From contig NZ_JAOARO010000094.1 of assembly GCF_025211055.1 (NCBI RefSeq), positions 1 through 64,000 of the forward strand: a stretch of DNA of 64,000 nucleotides, written 5' to 3'. A program made the position numbers and the translations under genes. The stretch is from Vallitalea sp. (GTDB taxonomy: Bacteria > Bacillota > Clostridia > Lachnospirales > Vallitaleaceae). How positions within the stretch are numbered: position 1 is the stretch's first letter; each line of letters opens with the position of its first letter. Under the pieces are notes generated by a model that was given only the letters and a program-made list of their open reading frames with translations, was not told the origin of the DNA and made no database searches. Shown one piece after another: positions 46,492 through 56,585 of this stretch.

Positions 46492-46532
46492 AAGAAAAAG
46501 TATATAATAAAAATATTATATTCTTTTTCTTA
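46492..46532 (+). terminator. terminator of bioB
   Basis: A 17-base stem with one mismatch (46492-46508 with 46515-46531), the 3' arm itself T-rich (TTCTTTTTCTT). Confidence 0.72.
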
Positions 46533-46574
46533 TTTCTAAGCTATTATATATTTGATTTAATCTTTTTTGAATAA

Positions 46575-46602
46575 TTGACAACAAAAAAATATAGTGTATA
46601 AT
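46575..46602 (+). promoter_or_regulatory. promoter of symporter/paaK operon
   Basis: TTGACA (46575-46580), 16-base spacer, TATAAT (46597-46602): near-perfect sigma-A promoter directed toward the symporter and arylacetate genes. Confidence 0.7.
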
Positions 46603-46784
46603 TAGTAGTTAGTAAATATAATTAACACATATTCATCTATAACTTCGATTATTATTATAACATGCGCTTGATGCGCTTTTATTGTGCTATTATAATTTAA
46701 CACTTTAAAGTCATATTACATAATAGCGTTGAAGTTTAAAGTGACGATATTTATGGTTATATTAAAAATAGGGAGAGGGATCTA

Positions 46785-48254
46785 ATGAAAGTTTATTGGT
46801 TTTTCTTGGTAGGGTACATACTAATGATTATGGTTGTAAGCGCCATGAGTAGAAAAAAGGTTGAGGGAGTTTCAGGTTATCTACTTGGAGGTAGAAGAGT
46901 ACCCCCATGGATGTCAGCATTTTCGTATGGTACGGCTTATTTTTCAGCAGTTTTATTTATTGGTTATGCAGGAAAATTAGGTTGGAACTTCGGGTTATCA
47001 GTGCTTTGGATAGTAGTAGGGAATACAGTGATTGGTACATACTTGGCTTGGGAGGTTCTAGGGAAAAGAACTCGTGAAATGACTCAAAGACTTAATGTAT
47101 CTACTATGCCAGAATTCCTTGGAGTAAGATACAAGAGTAAACCTCTAAAAATTGTATCAGCAACAATTATTTTCGTATTTTTAATGCCTTATGCGGCTTC
47201 TGTATATAAAGGTTTAGGATATTTGTTTGAAGAAATTTTTGGAATACCTACTTATATTATATTAATTATAATGATGGTTCTAACAGCTCTATACTTATTT
47301 GCAGGAGGGTTGGTTGCTGCAACTATGGTTGATTTCATACAAGGATGTATTATGATTGTTGGAGTTATATTGATGTTGTTTTTTGTAATTAAATTTCCAA
47401 CTGTTGGAGGTTTGTCAGGTGCTATAAGTAACTTGAAATCCATCAATAAGGAATTAATATCTCCTATAGGACCACCAGGAGTTGTGCCGATATTGTCTTT
47501 GGTTATTCTAACGAGTCTAGGTAGTTGGGGATTACCACAAATGGTACATAAATTCTATACAATCAAAAGTGAAAAATCAATCAAGACAGCAAAATGGGTA
47601 TCTACTGCATTTGCACTTTTAATAACTACAGGTGCTTATTTTACAGGAAGTATAAGTAGACTTATCATTAGTGAATGTCCTACAATAAATGGAATGCCTG
47701 TTTATGACAGGATTATGCCATTGGTAATAAGTGAGACTTTGCCAACAGTAGTTGCAGCGATAATCCTTGTATTGGTTTTATCTGCATCAATGTCTACATT
47801 GGCTTCATTAGTACTTGCATCAAGTTCTGCAATTACAATAGATTTATTGAAGACAGTTAAACCAGACATTAACGGTAAAACATTGATGTGGGTTATGAAG
47901 GTATTATGCGTTGTGTTTGTTGCACTATCTTATATTGTAGCAACATCTGATAGTCCAATACTGAACTTAGCATCTTTATCTTGGGGAGCAGTTTCAGGTT
48001 GCTTACTAGCTCCATATCTACTTGGATTGTATTGGGAAAAAGCTACTAAACAAGGCGTATGGGTAGGAATGTTAACTGCTATTTCCATTGTAATATATGG
48101 TGTTAGTAAATATGGGTTTGGAAGTTCTAATATACCGACAGTAGGTGCATTAGCTATTGTTGTTCCAATAATAACTATGAGTATAGTTAGTCTGGTAACT
48201 GAAAGTTATGAAGAAAGACATATCAATTATATATTTGCTAAAGAGGTAAAATAA
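46785..48254 (+). CDS. sodium:solute symporter (SSS family)
   Basis: A 489-residue membrane protein with about 13 spans and SSS features: [27 protein letters not shown] (about 28-54, in two halves) and [17 protein letters not shown] (about 333-349). The substrate is not readable; its position 25 bases before a phenylacetate-CoA ligase and near iorAB suggests an arylacetate or an aromatic amino acid. GGGAGAGG precedes the ATG. It differs from the SSS protein of the agmatine locus. Confidence 0.8.
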   Translation: MKVYWFFLVGYILMIMVVSAMSRKKVEGVSGYLLGGRRVPPWMSAFSYGTAYFSAVLFIGYAGKLGWNFGLSVLWIVVGNTVIGTYLAWEVLGKRTREMTQRLNVSTMPEFLGVRYKSKPLKIVSATIIFVFLMPYAASVYKGLGYLFEEIFGIPTYIILIIMMVLTALYLFAGGLVAATMVDFIQGCIMIVGVILMLFFVIKFPTVGGLSGAISNLKSINKELISPIGPPGVVPILSLVILTSLGSWGLPQMVHKFYTIKSEKSIKTAKWVSTAFALLITTGAYFTGSISRLIISECPTINGMPVYDRIMPLVISETLPTVVAAIILVLVLSASMSTLASLVLASSSAITIDLLKTVKPDINGKTLMWVMKVLCVVFVALSYIVATSDSPILNLASLSWGAVSGCLLAPYLLGLYWEKATKQGVWVGMLTAISIVIYGVSKYGFGSSNIPTVGALAIVVPIITMSIVSLVTESYEERHINYIFAKEVK

Positions 48255-48279
48255 TATAAGGTTGAAAGGAAATGGGAAA

Positions 48280-49575
48280 ATGATTTGGTCGAAAGAGGAA
48301 ACACTCAGCAGGGAAGAAATAGAAAAAATTCAATTAGATAAATTACAGGAAACAGTTAAGAGAATCTACAATAAGGTTCCTTATTATAAGGCCAAAATGG
48401 ATAAAGCAGGTATGAAACCAGAAGATGTCAAATCTCTTGATGACTTGTCTGACTTGCCATTTACTGTAAAAGATGACCTTAGGAATAACTATCCTTTCGG
48501 TCTATTTACTGTTCCCAAAAAAGAGATTGTTAGAGTTCACGCATCATCTGGAACAACTGGAAAACCAACTGTTGTTGGATATACTAGAAAAGACCTTAAT
48601 ACTTGGACTGAATTGATAGCAAGGATTGTAACAATGGCAGGAGCAGATTCTACTGATGTGGCACAGATTGCTTTTGGTTATGGGTTATTTACAGGTGCTT
48701 TTGGACTTCATTATGGTTTGGAGAGAATTGGTGCAATGGTAGTACCAACTTCTAGTGGAAACACTGAAAAACAAATTATGCTTATGAAGGATTTTGGTAC
48801 TACATTATTGGTTAGTACACCATCCTATGCTCTACATATCATGGAGGTAGCTAAAAAGATGGGAATTGATCCAGTTAATGATCTAGATGTTAAACTTGGA
48901 CTTTTCGGTGGAGAAGGTTCCACAGAAGCTATGAGAGAACAGATTCAAAAAGGTTGGGGCATGTTTGCAACTGAAAATTATGGTATGAGTGAATTGATTG
49001 GACCTGGTGTTGCAGGAGAATGTCAAGCTTTGAAGGGATTACATATTAATGAAGACCATTTTATTCCTGAAATAATCGACCCAAGTACTGGTAAAGTATT
49101 ACCACCAGGAGAAACAGGTGAATTAGTAATAACTACTGTCTCAAAAGAAGCCCTTCCACTTATTAGATATAGAACTAAAGATATCACAAGACTCATGTAT
49201 GAAAAATGTGATTGTGGAAGAACTTTAGTTAGAATGGCTAAGATTGAAGGAAGAACAGATGATATGCTGATAATTAGAGGTGTTAACGTATTTCCTTCCC
49301 AGATAGAGGAAGTATTACTGAATACAAAAGAAATAGGTCCACATTATGAAATCATAGTTAATAGAGAAGGTTATTTAGATAAAATTGAAATAAATGTGGA
49401 ATTAGAAGATACTAGTCTATTAGATTCATATAGTAATCTTGACAAACTACAATTGACAATCAGACATAATCTTAAAACTGTTTTAGGAATAGATGCTAAG
49501 ATAAATCTAGTAGAACCTTATACTTTGAAGAGATTTGAAGGTAAAGCAAAAAGAGTTATAGATAATAGAAATTAG
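48280..49575 (+). CDS. paaK: phenylacetate-CoA ligase, first copy
   Basis: Adenylate-forming enzyme joining an arylacetate with CoA using ATP; in amino-acid fermenters the family may run in reverse to make ATP from aryl-CoA. The 431-residue product has [17 protein letters not shown] (about 88-104), AYGYGLF-like [17 protein letters not shown] and the C-terminal [15 protein letters not shown]. The start at 48280 (MIWSKEE) matches the start of the second copy. Tight operon with the symporter upstream. Substrate range could include indoleacetate. Confidence 0.88.
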   Translation: MIWSKEETLSREEIEKIQLDKLQETVKRIYNKVPYYKAKMDKAGMKPEDVKSLDDLSDLPFTVKDDLRNNYPFGLFTVPKKEIVRVHASSGTTGKPTVVGYTRKDLNTWTELIARIVTMAGADSTDVAQIAFGYGLFTGAFGLHYGLERIGAMVVPTSSGNTEKQIMLMKDFGTTLLVSTPSYALHIMEVAKKMGIDPVNDLDVKLGLFGGEGSTEAMREQIQKGWGMFATENYGMSELIGPGVAGECQALKGLHINEDHFIPEIIDPSTGKVLPPGETGELVITTVSKEALPLIRYRTKDITRLMYEKCDCGRTLVRMAKIEGRTDDMLIIRGVNVFPSQIEEVLLNTKEIGPHYEIIVNREGYLDKIEINVELEDTSLLDSYSNLDKLQLTIRHNLKTVLGIDAKINLVEPYTLKRFEGKAKRVIDNRN

Positions 49576-49746
49576 AGGATGGACTAAAAGAGAAACAACT
49601 GTTAGAATAGATATATAATAACGATTGAATGTATTCTAAATCTCTAACATATAAGGTAAATGTACCTTATAAAAAAGATAACCTGTATTGAATAAAAACT
49701 ATATTCAATATAACTTTAAATTGAAATGAAAGGATTGATATTAACA
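49576..49746. other. paaK-iorA spacer with two small hairpins
   Basis: ATAAGGTA (49651-49658) pairs with TACCTTAT (49663-49670), and ATTGAATA with TATTCAAT follows near 49686-49709. They may process or attenuate the message between ligase and oxidoreductase. Confidence 0.35.
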
Positions 49747-51483
49747 ATGGCAGATAAGAAACTTATGCTTGGTAATGAAGCTGTTGCCAGAGGAGCTTAT
49801 GAGGCAGGTGCTACTGTTGCAGTAGCATATCCAGGAACACCAAGTACAGAAATTACTGAGTTCGTTGCAAAATATGATGAAATATATGCTCAGTGGTCAC
49901 CTAATGAAAAAGTTGCTTTAGAAGTGGGTGTTGGTGCTTCTTTTAGTGGAGCTAGAACAATGGTAGCTATGAAACATGTTGGAGTCAATGTAGCTGCAGA
50001 CCCATTATTTACTGCATCATATACTGGAATTAATGGAGGCTTAGTAATACTTGTTGCAGATGATCCAGGTATGCATAGTTCTCAAAACGAACAAGATACC
50101 CGCTATTATGCAAGATCTGCTCATATACCAATGCTTGAACCTTCTGATAGTAATGAAGCAAAAGAATATGTAAAAGAAGCTTTTGAAATAAGTGAAAATT
50201 ACGATACACCAGTTTTTATAAGACTTACAACTCGTATTTCACATTCACAAAGTCTTGTAGATCTTAATAATAGAGTAGATGTTCCAATCAAAGAATATAC
50301 CAAAGACTTCAAGAAAAATGTAATGATGCCAGGTATGGCAAGAGTTAAGCATGTTGTAGTTGAAAAGAGAATGAATCAGATTGCAGAAGATTGTAATACA
50401 TTTAGATATAACACAATTAAAATGAATGATACTTCAATTGGAGTAATAACTAGTGGAGTTCCTTACCAATATGTGAAAGAAGCATTACCTAATGCATCTA
50501 TTTTAAAACTTGGTATGGTACATCCAATTCCAAAAAAATTAATTGAGGAATTTGCAAGTAAAGTTGATACATTATACATAGTTGAAGAATTAGAACCAAT
50601 TTTTGAAGAACAAATCAAATCATTGGGAATTAAAGTAATTGGTAAAGAGATATTTACAGTTCAAGGTGAATACAGTGCTAATCTAATAGAAGAAAAGATT
50701 AGCGAACATAATTTGAATCTTGATACTCCAAAACAATTACCAGTAAGACCACCAGTTATGTGTCCAGGATGTCCACATAGAGGAGTTTATTATATTCTTA
50801 ATAAACTTAAAAAACATGCTACAGGCGATATAGGATGTTATACTCTTGGAGCACTACCACCACTTGAAGGTATAGACACTTGTGTCTGTATGGGTGCAAG
50901 TATAGGTATGCTACATGGAATGGAAAAAGCAAGAGGAAAAGAATTTATCAAGGATTGGGTTGGAATCATTGGAGATTCAACTTTTGTCCATTCTGGAATA
51001 ACAGGACTTGTAGACATTGTATATAACAAAGGAATCTCAACTGTAATTATCCTTGATAACTCAACAACAGGTATGACAGGACATCAAGATAATCCTGCTA
51101 CTGGAAAGACTTTGAAGGGTGAAGAAACACATGTACTTAACCTTGTACAATTAGCAAATAGTGTAGGTATCAATAGTGTAAGAGTGGTTAATCCTTTCAA
51201 ACCAGAAGAAGTTGAACTAGCTATAAAAGAGGAGACAATGAAAGAGGAACCTTCAGTAATAATAGCAAGTGCACCTTGTGAGTTATTAGATAAGAAGAGA
51301 AAGAGAGTTCCTTATAGAATAAATGTTGATGCTTGTAAGAATTGTGGAATGTGTATGAAACTAGGATGTCCAGCAATTCAGAAGAAAGATGGTAAGATGA
51401 TGATTAATGATACATTATGTAGTGGTTGTGGTTTATGTGCTAAGGTATGTAAATTCGGTGCTATAGTAAAGGATGGTGAATAA
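49747..51483 (+). CDS. iorA: indolepyruvate:ferredoxin oxidoreductase alpha subunit
   Basis: Oxidatively decarboxylates aryl pyruvates (from Trp, Phe, Tyr) to aryl-acetyl-CoA, reducing ferredoxin. The roughly 578-residue protein has the PFOR-type N-terminal domain (GNEAVARGAYEAGATVAVAYPGTPSTEI split over about 9-36), a TPP domain with CPGCPHRG, GCYTLGALPPL and GDSTFVHSG, and a C-terminal 2[4Fe-4S] ferredoxin (CKNCGMCMKLGCP and CSGCGLCAKVCKFGA). The start at 49747 matches family N-termini although the AAAGGA site is 12 bases away; an ATG at 49726 is the alternative. It is followed 2 bases later by iorB. Confidence 0.94.
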   Translation: MADKKLMLGNEAVARGAYEAGATVAVAYPGTPSTEITEFVAKYDEIYAQWSPNEKVALEVGVGASFSGARTMVAMKHVGVNVAADPLFTASYTGINGGLVILVADDPGMHSSQNEQDTRYYARSAHIPMLEPSDSNEAKEYVKEAFEISENYDTPVFIRLTTRISHSQSLVDLNNRVDVPIKEYTKDFKKNVMMPGMARVKHVVVEKRMNQIAEDCNTFRYNTIKMNDTSIGVITSGVPYQYVKEALPNASILKLGMVHPIPKKLIEEFASKVDTLYIVEELEPIFEEQIKSLGIKVIGKEIFTVQGEYSANLIEEKISEHNLNLDTPKQLPVRPPVMCPGCPHRGVYYILNKLKKHATGDIGCYTLGALPPLEGIDTCVCMGASIGMLHGMEKARGKEFIKDWVGIIGDSTFVHSGITGLVDIVYNKGISTVIILDNSTTGMTGHQDNPATGKTLKGEETHVLNLVQLANSVGINSVRVVNPFKPEEVELAIKEETMKEEPSVIIASAPCELLDKKRKRVPYRINVDACKNCGMCMKLGCPAIQKKDGKMMINDTLCSGCGLCAKVCKFGAIVKDGE

Positions 51484-51485
51484 TA

Positions 51486-52058
51486 ATGGAAACAAAGAAT
51501 ATATTAGTTGTAGGTGTTGGAGGACAAGGAACACTTTTAACCAGTAGAATACTAGGTAATTTAGCAATACATTCTGGATATGATGTAAAATTATCTGAGG
51601 TACATGGAATGTCACAAAGAGGTGGGAGTGTTGTTACACATATTCGTTATGGAGACAAAGTATATTCACCTCTTGTAGAGATAGGAAAAGCTGATATTAT
51701 ACTTGCTTTTGAAAAGATGGAAGCACTAAGATGGCGTCATTACTTGAAAAAAGATGGTTTGCTTATTGTTAATGCTCAAGAGATTGATCCTATGCCTGTT
51801 ATTATAGGAGCAGCTGACTATCCACAAGATATAATCCAACAGTTACATGATGCTGATAACAAAGTGATTGTTGCTGATGCATTAAGTGAAGCAAGAAAGA
51901 TAGGTAACTTTAGAGTGGTCAATACTGTTTTATTAGGTTTACTTGCCAAAAATTTAGATGAAGATAAAGATAAGTGGGAAGAAGCTATAAAACAAACTGT
52001 ACCAAGTAAGACAGTTGAAGTTAATGTAGAGGCATTTGAAGCTGGTTATGCTCTATAA
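51486..52058 (+). CDS. iorB: indolepyruvate:ferredoxin oxidoreductase beta subunit
   Basis: The 190-residue gamma-type PFOR domain subunit, opening ILVVGVGGQGTLLTSRILG (about 6-24) and SEVHGMSQRGGSVVTHIRYG (about 37-56), the family hallmark. Start two bases after the iorA stop, so subunits are coupled. It completes the two-subunit enzyme. Confidence 0.94.
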   Translation: METKNILVVGVGGQGTLLTSRILGNLAIHSGYDVKLSEVHGMSQRGGSVVTHIRYGDKVYSPLVEIGKADIILAFEKMEALRWRHYLKKDGLLIVNAQEIDPMPVIIGAADYPQDIIQQLHDADNKVIVADALSEARKIGNFRVVNTVLLGLLAKNLDEDKDKWEEAIKQTVPSKTVEVNVEAFEAGYAL

Positions 52059-52142
52059 TAATTAAGTTTTTACCAAAACGAACCATGAAATATAAAGTTT
52101 TTATATATTTTAGTAACATTAATAGCAAAAAATAATTATAAT

Positions 52143-52185
52143 CCTACCACAACATATGATATAATATGATTGTGGTAGGTTTTTA
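52143..52185 (+). terminator. terminator after iorB
   Basis: CCTACCACAA (52143-52152) pairs with TTGTGGTAGG (52170-52179), followed by TTTTTATT. The downstream ligase thus probably has its own promoter or depends on read-through. Confidence 0.82.
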
Positions 52186-52275
52186 TTAAAGTATAATGAC
52201 ATAGAAGTTGCAATTTAGTAGTTATTCGAAATGAGGCATAGCCTATTTTGTTTAATACTTAGAGGAGGACAAAAA

Positions 52276-53577
52276 ATGATTTGGAATGAACATATTGAAT
52301 GCATGAGTCGAGATGAACTTAGAGAAATACAAAGCAAAAGATTATGTGAAACAGTTGAAAGAGTATATTATAACGTACCTTTCTATAGAAAAAAGATGCA
52401 AGAAATTGGCTTGGAACCGGAAGACATAAAAGGAATACAAGATTTGTCAAAATTACCATTTACTACAAAACAAGACTTGAGAGACAATTATCCATTTAAC
52501 TTATTCGCAGTTCCAATGAGTGAAGTGGTCAGAGTACATGCTTCTTCTGGAACAACTGGAAAGCCTACTGTAGTAGGTTATACGAGAAGAGATCTATCAT
52601 CTTGGTCAGAAGTTGTAGCACGTTCCTTACATTGTGCTGGAGTAGAGAAAAATGATAGAATTCAAATAGCATATGGATATGGTTTATTCACAGGTGGATT
52701 AGGTATCCATTATGGAGCTGAAAAGGTAGGGGCTACTGTTATTCCTATATCTGGTGGAAATACAAAAAAACAGTTGAACTTAATGAGTGATTTTGAAAGT
52801 ACTGTTATAGCTTGTACACCTTCTTATGCTCTTTATTTAGCTGAAGCTATGGAAGAAAAAGGTATAGATCCAGCAAAATTAAAATTAAAAACTGGTATAT
52901 TTGGAGCTGAGCCATGGACCAATAACATGAGAAAGCAAATAGAAGCAAAACTTCATATCAAAGCTATGGATATATATGGATTAAGTGAGATCATGGGACC
53001 TGGGGTAGCTTGTGAATGTAGTTACCAAAATGGTTTACATGTAGCAGAAGACCATTTTATTCCTGAGACAATCAGTACGGATACATTGAAAAATGTTGAT
53101 ATGGGTATGGAAGGAGAATTAGTATTTACAACAATCACAAAAGAAGCTCTTCCTATATTAAGATATAGAACGAGAGATCTTACTGTACTTAATTATGATA
53201 AATGTGAATGTGGAAGAACTATGGTCAGGATGCAAAAATGCACAGGACGTTCTGATGATATGTTGATTATTCGTGGTGTTAACGTATTCCCATCACAAAT
53301 AGAAAGTGTTCTACTAGAAATGCGTGAAACTAAACCACATTATTTACTTATTGTAGAGAGACATAATAATCTTGATACTCTCGAGATATGGGTAGAAGTT
53401 GATGAAGCCTTTTTCTCTGATGAAATTCGAAAACTGGAGAATCTAACTAAGAAAATCACTCACGAAATACAAAGTACACTGGGAATAAGTGTAAAAGTAA
53501 AATTAGTTGAGCCAAAAACAATAGAAAGAAGTGAAGGTAAAGCTAAACGTATTATAGATAGGAGGAAATTAGTATGA
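52276..53577 (+). CDS. paaK: phenylacetate-CoA ligase, second copy
   Basis: The 433-residue paralogue of the enzyme encoded at 48280-49575, with the same [17 protein letters not shown] nucleotide motif, [19 protein letters not shown] and [13 protein letters not shown] landmarks. AGGAGG precedes the start at 52276 (MIWNEHIE). The two copies differ enough (for instance the region around FGAEPWT versus FGGEGST) to suggest different substrates. It overlaps the ACT-domain gene by 4 bases (ATGA). Confidence 0.88.
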   Translation: MIWNEHIECMSRDELREIQSKRLCETVERVYYNVPFYRKKMQEIGLEPEDIKGIQDLSKLPFTTKQDLRDNYPFNLFAVPMSEVVRVHASSGTTGKPTVVGYTRRDLSSWSEVVARSLHCAGVEKNDRIQIAYGYGLFTGGLGIHYGAEKVGATVIPISGGNTKKQLNLMSDFESTVIACTPSYALYLAEAMEEKGIDPAKLKLKTGIFGAEPWTNNMRKQIEAKLHIKAMDIYGLSEIMGPGVACECSYQNGLHVAEDHFIPETISTDTLKNVDMGMEGELVFTTITKEALPILRYRTRDLTVLNYDKCECGRTMVRMQKCTGRSDDMLIIRGVNVFPSQIESVLLEMRETKPHYLLIVERHNNLDTLEIWVEVDEAFFSDEIRKLENLTKKITHEIQSTLGISVKVKLVEPKTIERSEGKAKRIIDRRKLV

Positions 53578-53996
53578 CAATTAAACAACTCAGCGTTTTT
53601 CTAGAAAACAAATCTGGAAGATTATCAGATGTAACAAAGACATTAGGTGATAATAATATTACTATATCTGCACTTAGTGTAGCTGATACGTCAGAATATG
53701 GAATCTTAAGATTGATTGTAGCTAGTCCTGAAAAAGCTCATGAGTTATTAAAAAAATTAGGGTATTCAGTTAGTCTCACCGATGTCATATGTTTAATAAT
53801 ACCACATGAATCAGGAGCATTACATAAAGCAGTAAAAGTATTAGCATCTAATAGTGTGAGTATTGAATATATGTATGCTTATGCTATGAATGGTAATGCT
53901 TCAGTAATTATGAAAGTATCTGAGGTAAATAAAGCAATAAAGACATTGACTGAGAATGATGTTAAATTAGCAAGAGCTAGCGAAATATGTAAATAA
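53574..53996 (+). CDS. tandem ACT domain protein
   Basis: The 140-residue protein consists of two ACT domains (about 1-68: [22 protein letters not shown]; and about 70-140: [20 protein letters not shown]). Such proteins commonly accompany paaK and iorAB in anaerobes and probably sense an amino acid, here likely aromatic. AGGAGG and ATGA overlap couple it to the ligase. No catalytic domain. Confidence 0.85.
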   Translation: MTIKQLSVFLENKSGRLSDVTKTLGDNNITISALSVADTSEYGILRLIVASPEKAHELLKKLGYSVSLTDVICLIIPHESGALHKAVKVLASNSVSIEYMYAYAMNGNASVIMKVSEVNKAIKTLTENDVKLARASEICK

Positions 53997-54036
53997 ATAT
54001 ATAAATAAATTTAATAATGATTTTGGTCTATATTTG

Positions 54037-54064
54037 ACGGCTTTTATAGCCGTTCTTATTTTTT
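54037..54064 (+). terminator. terminator of the ligase/ACT transcript
   Basis: ACGGCT (54037-54042) pairs with AGCCGT (54048-54053), followed by TCTTATTTTTTG. Confidence 0.8.
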
Positions 54065-54115
54065 GTCATTTTAACAATAATGTTATCTTAATATAAAACA
54101 ATATATAGAATGATA

Positions 54116-54139
54116 ACAAATGGACATATGTCCTTTTGT
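54116..54139. promoter_or_regulatory. 24-base palindrome, candidate Crp/Fnr operator
   Basis: ACAAATGGACATATGTCC plus TTTTGT reads nearly the same on both strands, with one mismatched pair. Its core GGACATATGTCC is perfect. It lies 215 bases before the Crp/Fnr-family gene and touches the TTGACA that follows. Confidence 0.5.
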
Positions 54140-54353
54140 TTGACAATTTAATTTATTATAATGATGTTAAATAAATTCTACTTTTTTGCAAATAATATTC
54201 AATAAAATAGACATAACAACTAATCTTATAGGATTAACATTATTTTATAAATAAAATATACTTATAAATTAGATTAAATTAATATAATATAAGTATTTAT
54301 TGATAAAAATATTATAGACCTTATTCTTAAATAATTAGTATGGAGTGAAGAAT

Positions 54354-55040
54354 ATGTTGCTACAAGAAATTATGGAATATCAACCAGAATTGAAAAAAGT
54401 TCTTGAAGGTATGCCAAGGGACATTAAGGAAAGATGTAGACTTAAAACATATAAAAGTAATAGTACAATTATTAAGAAAGGCGAAGATATAAAATATGTC
54501 AATATATTATGTAAAGGTGAATTAAATGTCATTAACGAATTTGCAAACGGAAGTATATACATACTTAATACTAATAAAGCCATTGATTATATAGGTGAAA
54601 TGGAAGTATTAGCTGGTGAAACAAAAGCGGTAGTAACAAATATAGCAAAAACTGACTGTATAGTTTTTAGAATATTAAAAAATGATTTTATTAAATGGAC
54701 TAAGTGTGATAATTATATTACTCATATGTTAGCTAAAAGATTAGCTGTTAGATTATGCTATACATCATGTTATCAAGGTTATTCTCATTACTATCCAGCT
54801 ATTCATATGATCAAGAGATTTATTATTGAATATGTTAAAAATGAAATAAATGATAATAATATAGTATATGTTAATAAAAAAAGACAAGAAATAGCGGATA
54901 TTCTAGGGATAAGCGTTAAAACGGTTGGAAGAAATATAACTAAGCTAAAAGCAATAGGTTTAGTAACAATAAAAAAAGGTAAAATATATGTAGATAGAAA
55001 ACAATATAAAGATATGATTGATACTTTGGAAATATGGTAG
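54354..55040 (+). CDS. Crp/Fnr family transcriptional regulator
   Basis: The 228-residue protein has a cyclic-nucleotide-binding-type beta barrel (about 15-125, NSTIIKKGEDIKYVNILCKGEL) and a C-terminal winged helix (about 160-225, RQEIADILGISVKTVGRNITKLK). The barrel lacks the Cys set of FNR and the usual cAMP pocket arginine is not obvious, so the effector is unknown. Start at 54354 has GGAG eight bases upstream; a GTG at 54345 is inside that site. It lies 42 bases before the ADP-ribosylglycohydrolase gene, so it is likely the local regulator of the nucleoside operon. Confidence 0.88.
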   Translation: MLLQEIMEYQPELKKVLEGMPRDIKERCRLKTYKSNSTIIKKGEDIKYVNILCKGELNVINEFANGSIYILNTNKAIDYIGEMEVLAGETKAVVTNIAKTDCIVFRILKNDFIKWTKCDNYITHMLAKRLAVRLCYTSCYQGYSHYYPAIHMIKRFIIEYVKNEINDNNIVYVNKKRQEIADILGISVKTVGRNITKLKAIGLVTIKKGKIYVDRKQYKDMIDTLEIW

Positions 55041-55082
55041 TAGAATAATAGGGGCATATATTAACAGAAAGGAAAAGACACA

Positions 55083-56471
55083 ATGAAAGCTTGGGAAATG
55101 GAACAACAGTTAATAGAATCAGCAATCCCAGTAGTCTTAAGTGAAGAAGAACAGCAGTGGGATGGAATGGCTAATATAGGTAAAGTTGATGATGATAAGA
55201 TAAAACTTCTTTGGGGTAGTAATGTACCAGGATCAGGTGCTCCTGAAAGAGTCATCATTGCAGGTATACAAGCCATTGAAAACAGAGGATATATAGTAGA
55301 AGATTATGAAGAAATAATAAAAGAGGGTTTAGAAGCATTAAATAATAATGACATGGTAAAACTTCATACTCTTACTTCAAAATTATATCATCAAATGAAT
55401 AAATGTATAGAAGATGAAAAATCCTCTTATTGGAAATATAAAATATACAAAAATTGGAAACAATATGAAGAGGATGTTGCTTTTGTAAAGGATTCCTATG
55501 ATGTAAATTCTAATGATTTTGAAGAAAAAATTCTTATTGGATGGAAATCACAATTAGTTGGTGGTGCTTTAGGTACTGCTATTGAAGGTTATACAACTGA
55601 TAACCTAAGAAAAGTATTTGGTGAAATTAGAGATTATGTTAGAAAACCAAATACATTAAATGATGATATCACTTTTGAATTGGCTTTTCTTAAAGCTTTT
55701 ATGAAAAAAGGAGGTGATGTAGATTCAGTAGACATAGCTCATGAATGGATAGGTCTTATTCCTGCTGGATGGTCAGCAGAAGAAGTGGCTCTAAGAAATA
55801 TTCGTTATGGGATTTATCCACCAGAAAGTGGTACATTCTGTAATCCTTATTGTGAATGGATTGGAGCTCAGATGAGAGGTGCTATATGTGGTATGGTTGC
55901 ACCTGGAAATCCAAAAGAAGCCGCAAGACTTGCATGGATTGATGGACAAGTTTCTCATTACAACAATGGAATTATTGGTGAAATATTCAATGCTATGTTA
56001 GTTTCACTATCGTTCACAAGAAAAGATGTAAGATTGTTATTAAAAGAAGTAATCAATATGATTCCAAGTAAAAGTGAGTATTATTCAGTTGTTAAATATG
56101 CTCTTGATCAATGTGAAAAATCAACTGACTGGGAGCAAGTATGGAGACTATGTGAGGAAAAATTTGTAAAATATAATTGGATCCATGCTTATCCTAATGC
56201 AGCAGCAGAAGTCGTTGCACTATGGTTTGGCAATGGCGATTATGACGAAACCCTTCATATTATTGCAATGGAAGGTGTAGATGTAGATTGTAATGCAGCT
56301 CAAATTATGACAGCTATAGGAATTATTGTTGGTAAAAATAAAATTGCCGATAAGTGGACTGAACCATTTAACAATAATATCGAAACATACGTAAGAAGTA
56401 TGGAAAATATCCATATTAATGAACTGACAAAATGGACAGTAGAAAGTTGTAGAAATGCTTTGAAAGCCTAA
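55083..56471 (+). CDS. ADP-ribosylglycohydrolase family protein
   Basis: The 462-residue cytoplasmic protein has an N-terminal region of about 150 residues that I do not recognise, then an ADP-ribosylglycohydrolase fold: GGALGTAIEG (about 160-169), NDDITFELAF with Asp194/Asp195, and DVDCNAAQIMTAIG with Asp400 and Asp402. These acidic positions match the di-metal site of the family, so hydrolysis of an N- or O-glycosidic ribose bond is plausible. It lies directly ahead of nucleoside-uptake genes, suggesting it acts on an imported nucleoside-like ribosyl compound rather than on ADP-ribosylated protein. AAAGGA precedes the start. Confidence 0.82.
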   Translation: MKAWEMEQQLIESAIPVVLSEEEQQWDGMANIGKVDDDKIKLLWGSNVPGSGAPERVIIAGIQAIENRGYIVEDYEEIIKEGLEALNNNDMVKLHTLTSKLYHQMNKCIEDEKSSYWKYKIYKNWKQYEEDVAFVKDSYDVNSNDFEEKILIGWKSQLVGGALGTAIEGYTTDNLRKVFGEIRDYVRKPNTLNDDITFELAFLKAFMKKGGDVDSVDIAHEWIGLIPAGWSAEEVALRNIRYGIYPPESGTFCNPYCEWIGAQMRGAICGMVAPGNPKEAARLAWIDGQVSHYNNGIIGEIFNAMLVSLSFTRKDVRLLLKEVINMIPSKSEYYSVVKYALDQCEKSTDWEQVWRLCEEKFVKYNWIHAYPNAAAEVVALWFGNGDYDETLHIIAMEGVDVDCNAAQIMTAIGIIVGKNKIADKWTEPFNNNIETYVRSMENIHINELTKWTVESCRNALKA

Positions 56472-56531
56472 GTAAAATTTAAAATAATATCTTAGGTTGA
56501 AATTAATATTTTCATGGTGTATAATAATAAC

Positions 56532-56563
56532 TTGTAAATTGCCAAAAGTATGGCAATTTACAA
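56532..56563 (+). repeat. 13-bp hairpin ahead of BMP lipoprotein gene
   Basis: TTGTAAATTGCCA (56532-56544) pairs perfectly with 56551-56563 around AAAGTA, ending 22 bases before the lipoprotein start. No U-tract follows, so it is more likely an mRNA-stabilising or processing structure than a terminator. Confidence 0.6.
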
Positions 56564-56585
56564 CAAAAAAATAAAGGGGGAATAA

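Larger units (their letters stand above)
46466..46784 (+). promoter_or_regulatory. bioB terminator, promoter and long leader of symporter gene
   Basis: This 319-base gap starts with the bioB terminator, then a promoter at 46575-46602, then a leader of about 175 bases before the symporter start. The leader holds GCGCTTGATGCGC (46662-46676 region) and CACTTTAAA/TTTAAAGTG inverted arms (about 46700-46742). No known riboswitch recognised. Confidence 0.5.
53997..54353 (+). promoter_or_regulatory. terminator and control region before Crp/Fnr gene
   Basis: The gap holds a terminator (54037-54064), a 24-base palindrome (54116-54139) and a TTGACA (54140-54145) that abuts it; a TATAAT (54157-54162) lies closer than usual (11 bases), so the actual -10 is not settled. 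The last 180 bases are AT-rich with no further element seen. Confidence 0.5.

Noticed and set aside
47500..47520. GCCGATATT resembling a sigma-28 -10 element
   Set aside because: It lies inside the symporter coding sequence with no TAAA at the right distance and no gene behind it.
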